This document shows, piece after piece, positions 61,799 through 64,000 of a stretch of DNA of 64,000 nt. The notes beneath the pieces are model-generated. The model was not told the DNA's origin, made no database searches, and was given only the letters and a program-made list of their open reading frames with translations. Each line of letters opens with the position of its first letter. Position 1 is the first letter of the stretch. This stretch comes from Apteryx mantelli. Its lineage: Eukaryota > Chordata > Aves > Apterygiformes > Apterygidae. The DNA lies in assembly GCF_036417845.1 (NCBI RefSeq), contig NC_089980.1, positions 44,266,501 to 44,330,500 on the forward strand. The letters are read 5' to 3'. Position numbers and translations under genes: made by a program.

Positions 61799-63645
61799 CT
61801 GAAGCGACACAAGTCAGAAAAGGAGGTTAGCAAACAAAACTAGGCACTGCCCTACCCCTGAGGGTCAGCAAACTCATCTTTGTTCCCTTCCATGTCCCCA
61901 TCACCATGACATCTCCAGCCACAGCGACAGCCCAAACTCATGCAGCCAGCTTCTGCCTACAGCTTCCCCCTCCTCCAAGCCCCAGAGCCTTGGCACTGAC
62001 TGAATGAGAATAGTGGGTCTTACCTCATCTCCCAGATCTGCTGAGATCTCCTCATCCAGCTCCCTGGGGGCACAAAGGGGGAAACAGTGATGAGAGGGTG
62101 GTAGGTCCCCAGCCAGCAGGCTGCCTGCAGAGGAGGAGTCTCCCACAGCTCAAGGGTCCCCCTTGCCCAGGCAGGCTGGCCTGTGCTGTGATGTCCCCCT
62201 GGCCAGGCCAGGGGCTGAGATGCAGCAGCAGGCTTTGAGGAAGGGACTCACGCTGTGTCTGACTGCTTCTCGGTGAAGACCCGCAAGACGAAGTCGGCCT
62301 CCTTGTGTGGCTCAAAGGTGGAGGGCACAACGATGTACTCTCCGGGAGGCAGCCGGATCTGGTTGCTCACCTCCCGCAGGTTGATGAAGGTCTCAGATCG
62401 TGCCCGTGACTGGTTTCGCAGGAAGAAGTCCTTCTTCATGTGCACGTTCTGACAGCCCTGAGCCTGGGGGGGCAAATGCACCCATGGACAATGGCCCAGC
62501 CAGCAGCCACAGAGGGGGATCTGCAGGGAGCAGGGTGACCAAAACCTGCCCAATGGGGCAGAACATGCCCTGCCCCAGCCAGTCAACTCAGCAGCTCCTG
62601 CTGTAATGGGTCAGCCCAACTTGGCTCCACGCCATGGAGCAAGGTGGCAGCCCAGCAGCACCGGCACACTGTGGCCCAGCCTCACCCACGCAGCACACTG
62701 AGCTGGTATGGAGGCACGGTCCTGCTGCCCCCCAGCCCAGCAGCTGCTCTGCAGAGAGCAGAGAGCCCCTTGAGGTCCTGCCTGGTGTGACTCATCCTCC
62801 TGGCACAAGGGTGCCCAGCACCCTTTAGCACCCAGCCACTGCCAGGGCAATGGAAACTCCCATGCCAGGGGGTATGCATGCATGTTTGTGTGCATCAACC
62901 CCTTCCTGCCCACTTCTGTGCTCCTCTCCAAGAGGCAGTAAAGTCCAGTGGCTCAGGACATACCTCTTCAGGGACCTGCAGAGAGGAGAGAAGAGGGAAA
63001 TCAGAACCCCCCATTCCTGTGTATTATCTCTTACAGCAGCAGGGAGCACGGGGTGGGGGGCAAGGATTTGGTGGGGGGAAGGGGGGGGACTTTAACCCAC
63101 AGTCTGGCTAAAGTAGAAGAGAAAGGTGTCCTTGAGAATCATGGTGCCAGTCCCATGAGGGACTGGCAGGGCTAAGCTGGTCCCAAGGAAGCAGCAACAG
63201 GGTGGGGGGTTACCTCGTAGACAGCGAAGCCGATGGTGTGCATGTCGCCGCCCACCCGCCGCTCCCTCCGCCGATGCTTCTGCATCAGGGCCACTAGGAA
63301 GCTGCAGGCTACCTCGTCATCCCCAGGGTCGTCATCCTCTTCCAGGAGCTTGATCTTAAACTGGGGGTTGATCCAGAATGTGGCTGGGAGGGAAGGAGGG
63401 ACACGCGGATGAGACACCTGGCTCATTCCCTGCCGAGCTGTGTGGCTGCTCACCTGGGAGCAAAGGTGTGGGAGGGAGAGGTACCTGGGTGATTCCTGCA
63501 GCCCCCGGCCGTGCTCCCCCGGCGCCATGTGCCTTCAAACACCTGTGTGTGCCACTTGCTCAGCTCATCCTTGGTGAGAGCGTCGGGGGTTAGGTTACAG
63601 ATCTCCAGCCTGGAGAACTCTCTCATGAAGTCTCGGAAAGACATC
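58912..63645 (-). CDS. CAPN11: Calpain-11-like large subunit, C-terminal 377 residues (5' incomplete)
   Basis: Thirteen exons: 63645-63485, 63383-63214, 62975-62964, 62463-62252, 62063-62024, 61798-61733, 61258-61201, 61119-61055, 60118-60050, 59937-59859, 59428-59312, 59237-59179, 58938-58912. All phases agree and the stop is TAA. Calpains are calcium-activated cytosolic cysteine proteases. Present are the end of the protease core ([26 protein letters not shown]), the C2-like CBSW domain ([39 protein letters not shown]) and a five-EF-hand PEF domain ending WLLLTMCG. The catalytic Cys, His and Asn exons lie beyond the right edge. [32 protein letters not shown] and the TMCG end resemble CAPN11 more than CAPN1, CAPN2 or CAPN3 as I recall them. 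The MYMX neighbour agrees. CAPN1 is the main alternative. Confidence 0.88.
62964..62975 (-). other. CAPN11: 12-base microexon of the calpain
   Basis: A 12-base exon encoding VPEE sits between TCTGCAG and GTATGT. It restores the VYEVP-type sequence expected at this point of the CBSW domain. Other classical calpain genes have a comparable 12-base exon here, so it is a conserved structural feature that gene finders often miss. Confidence 0.85.
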
Positions 63646-64000
63646 CTGCAGGAGGCAGAGCAGGGGCTAAGGCCAGAGCACAGCTGGGGAGGGAGGGAGG
63701 AGGAAAGCAAGAAGCTCTGAACTCAGCAACTGGTACTTTTATTAGGTGAAAAAAGGAGAGGGGAACTACCCCAGGCTCCTTTCTCAGGGGACTCAGATGC
63801 CCTTTCAGGAACAGCCTCTGTCCAGCCCCTTCACCTCCAGGGGCTGGCTCTCTGGCTCTCCTTCTCAGAAAGGAAGAGATGCATTAATTTGAAAGGAAAG
63901 AGGGCAGAGCAGGGACAACAGTCCCTGCAGAGATGCAAGCTCCCTGCCTATCTCCTTCCATTAAGGCTGGGCATACAGCCACTGCACACACTGGGAGATG
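63646..64000 (-). other. Calpain intron upstream of the first visible exon
   Basis: Intron sequence to the window edge, with no further calpain exon seen. The next exon towards the 5' end should complete the codon whose last base opens exon 63645-63485. Confidence 0.6.

Noticed and set aside
58912-63645. Assignment of the calpain to CAPN1 or CAPN2
   Set aside because: The CBSW end (FEPH, LRVFTEK), the ELDEE linker start and the terminal TMCG fit CAPN11 better by recollection, and the MYMX neighbour supports CAPN11. A tree with full-length sequence would settle it.

Overview
The window is vertebrate nuclear DNA, almost certainly from a bird. The genes are split into many short exons with GT-AG introns, the DNA is GC-rich with CpG islands, and the one large transposon is a CR1 LINE whose 3' end carries the short TGATTCTG-type repeat typical of bird CR1. 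No rRNA, tRNA, CRISPR array or prokaryotic feature was seen.

All recognised genes lie on the minus strand, so transcription runs from right to left. (1) At 58.9-63.6 kb are the last 13 coding exons of a classical calpain, best matched to CAPN11; the catalytic half lies beyond the right edge. (2) At 48.08-48.27 kb is a 62-residue ORF that I recognise as myomixer (MYMX, also called minion or myomerger), the micropeptide of myoblast fusion. It sits in a CpG island. (3) From 47.6 kb down to 18.2 kb is a 32-exon gene. I could join its exons in one continuous frame of 2,162 codons. The product has a unique N-terminus, about eight spectrin-type repeats, a long probably disordered region, a beta-spectrin-type PH domain and a lysine-rich tail. 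It lacks the actin-binding CH domains of ordinary beta-spectrins, and I cannot name it. (4) Antisense in intron 4 of that gene (36.9-39.5 kb) is a 5'-truncated CR1 with an unbroken 824-codon endonuclease/reverse-transcriptase frame.

The remainder (1-17.7 kb, most of 48.7-57.4 kb, and the introns) shows no gene I can support. It holds CpG islands at about 1.5-2.1 kb and 56.2-56.6 kb and some simple repeats. From memory, human 6p21.1 carries CAPN11, MYMX and SLC29A1 in this order and orientation, so the left CpG island may be the promoter of SLC29A1. I know of no spectrin-type gene between MYMX and SLC29A1 in human, which makes the 32-exon gene the main item of interest. Exon edges were derived by hand from splice signals and frame and could be off by a base in places.
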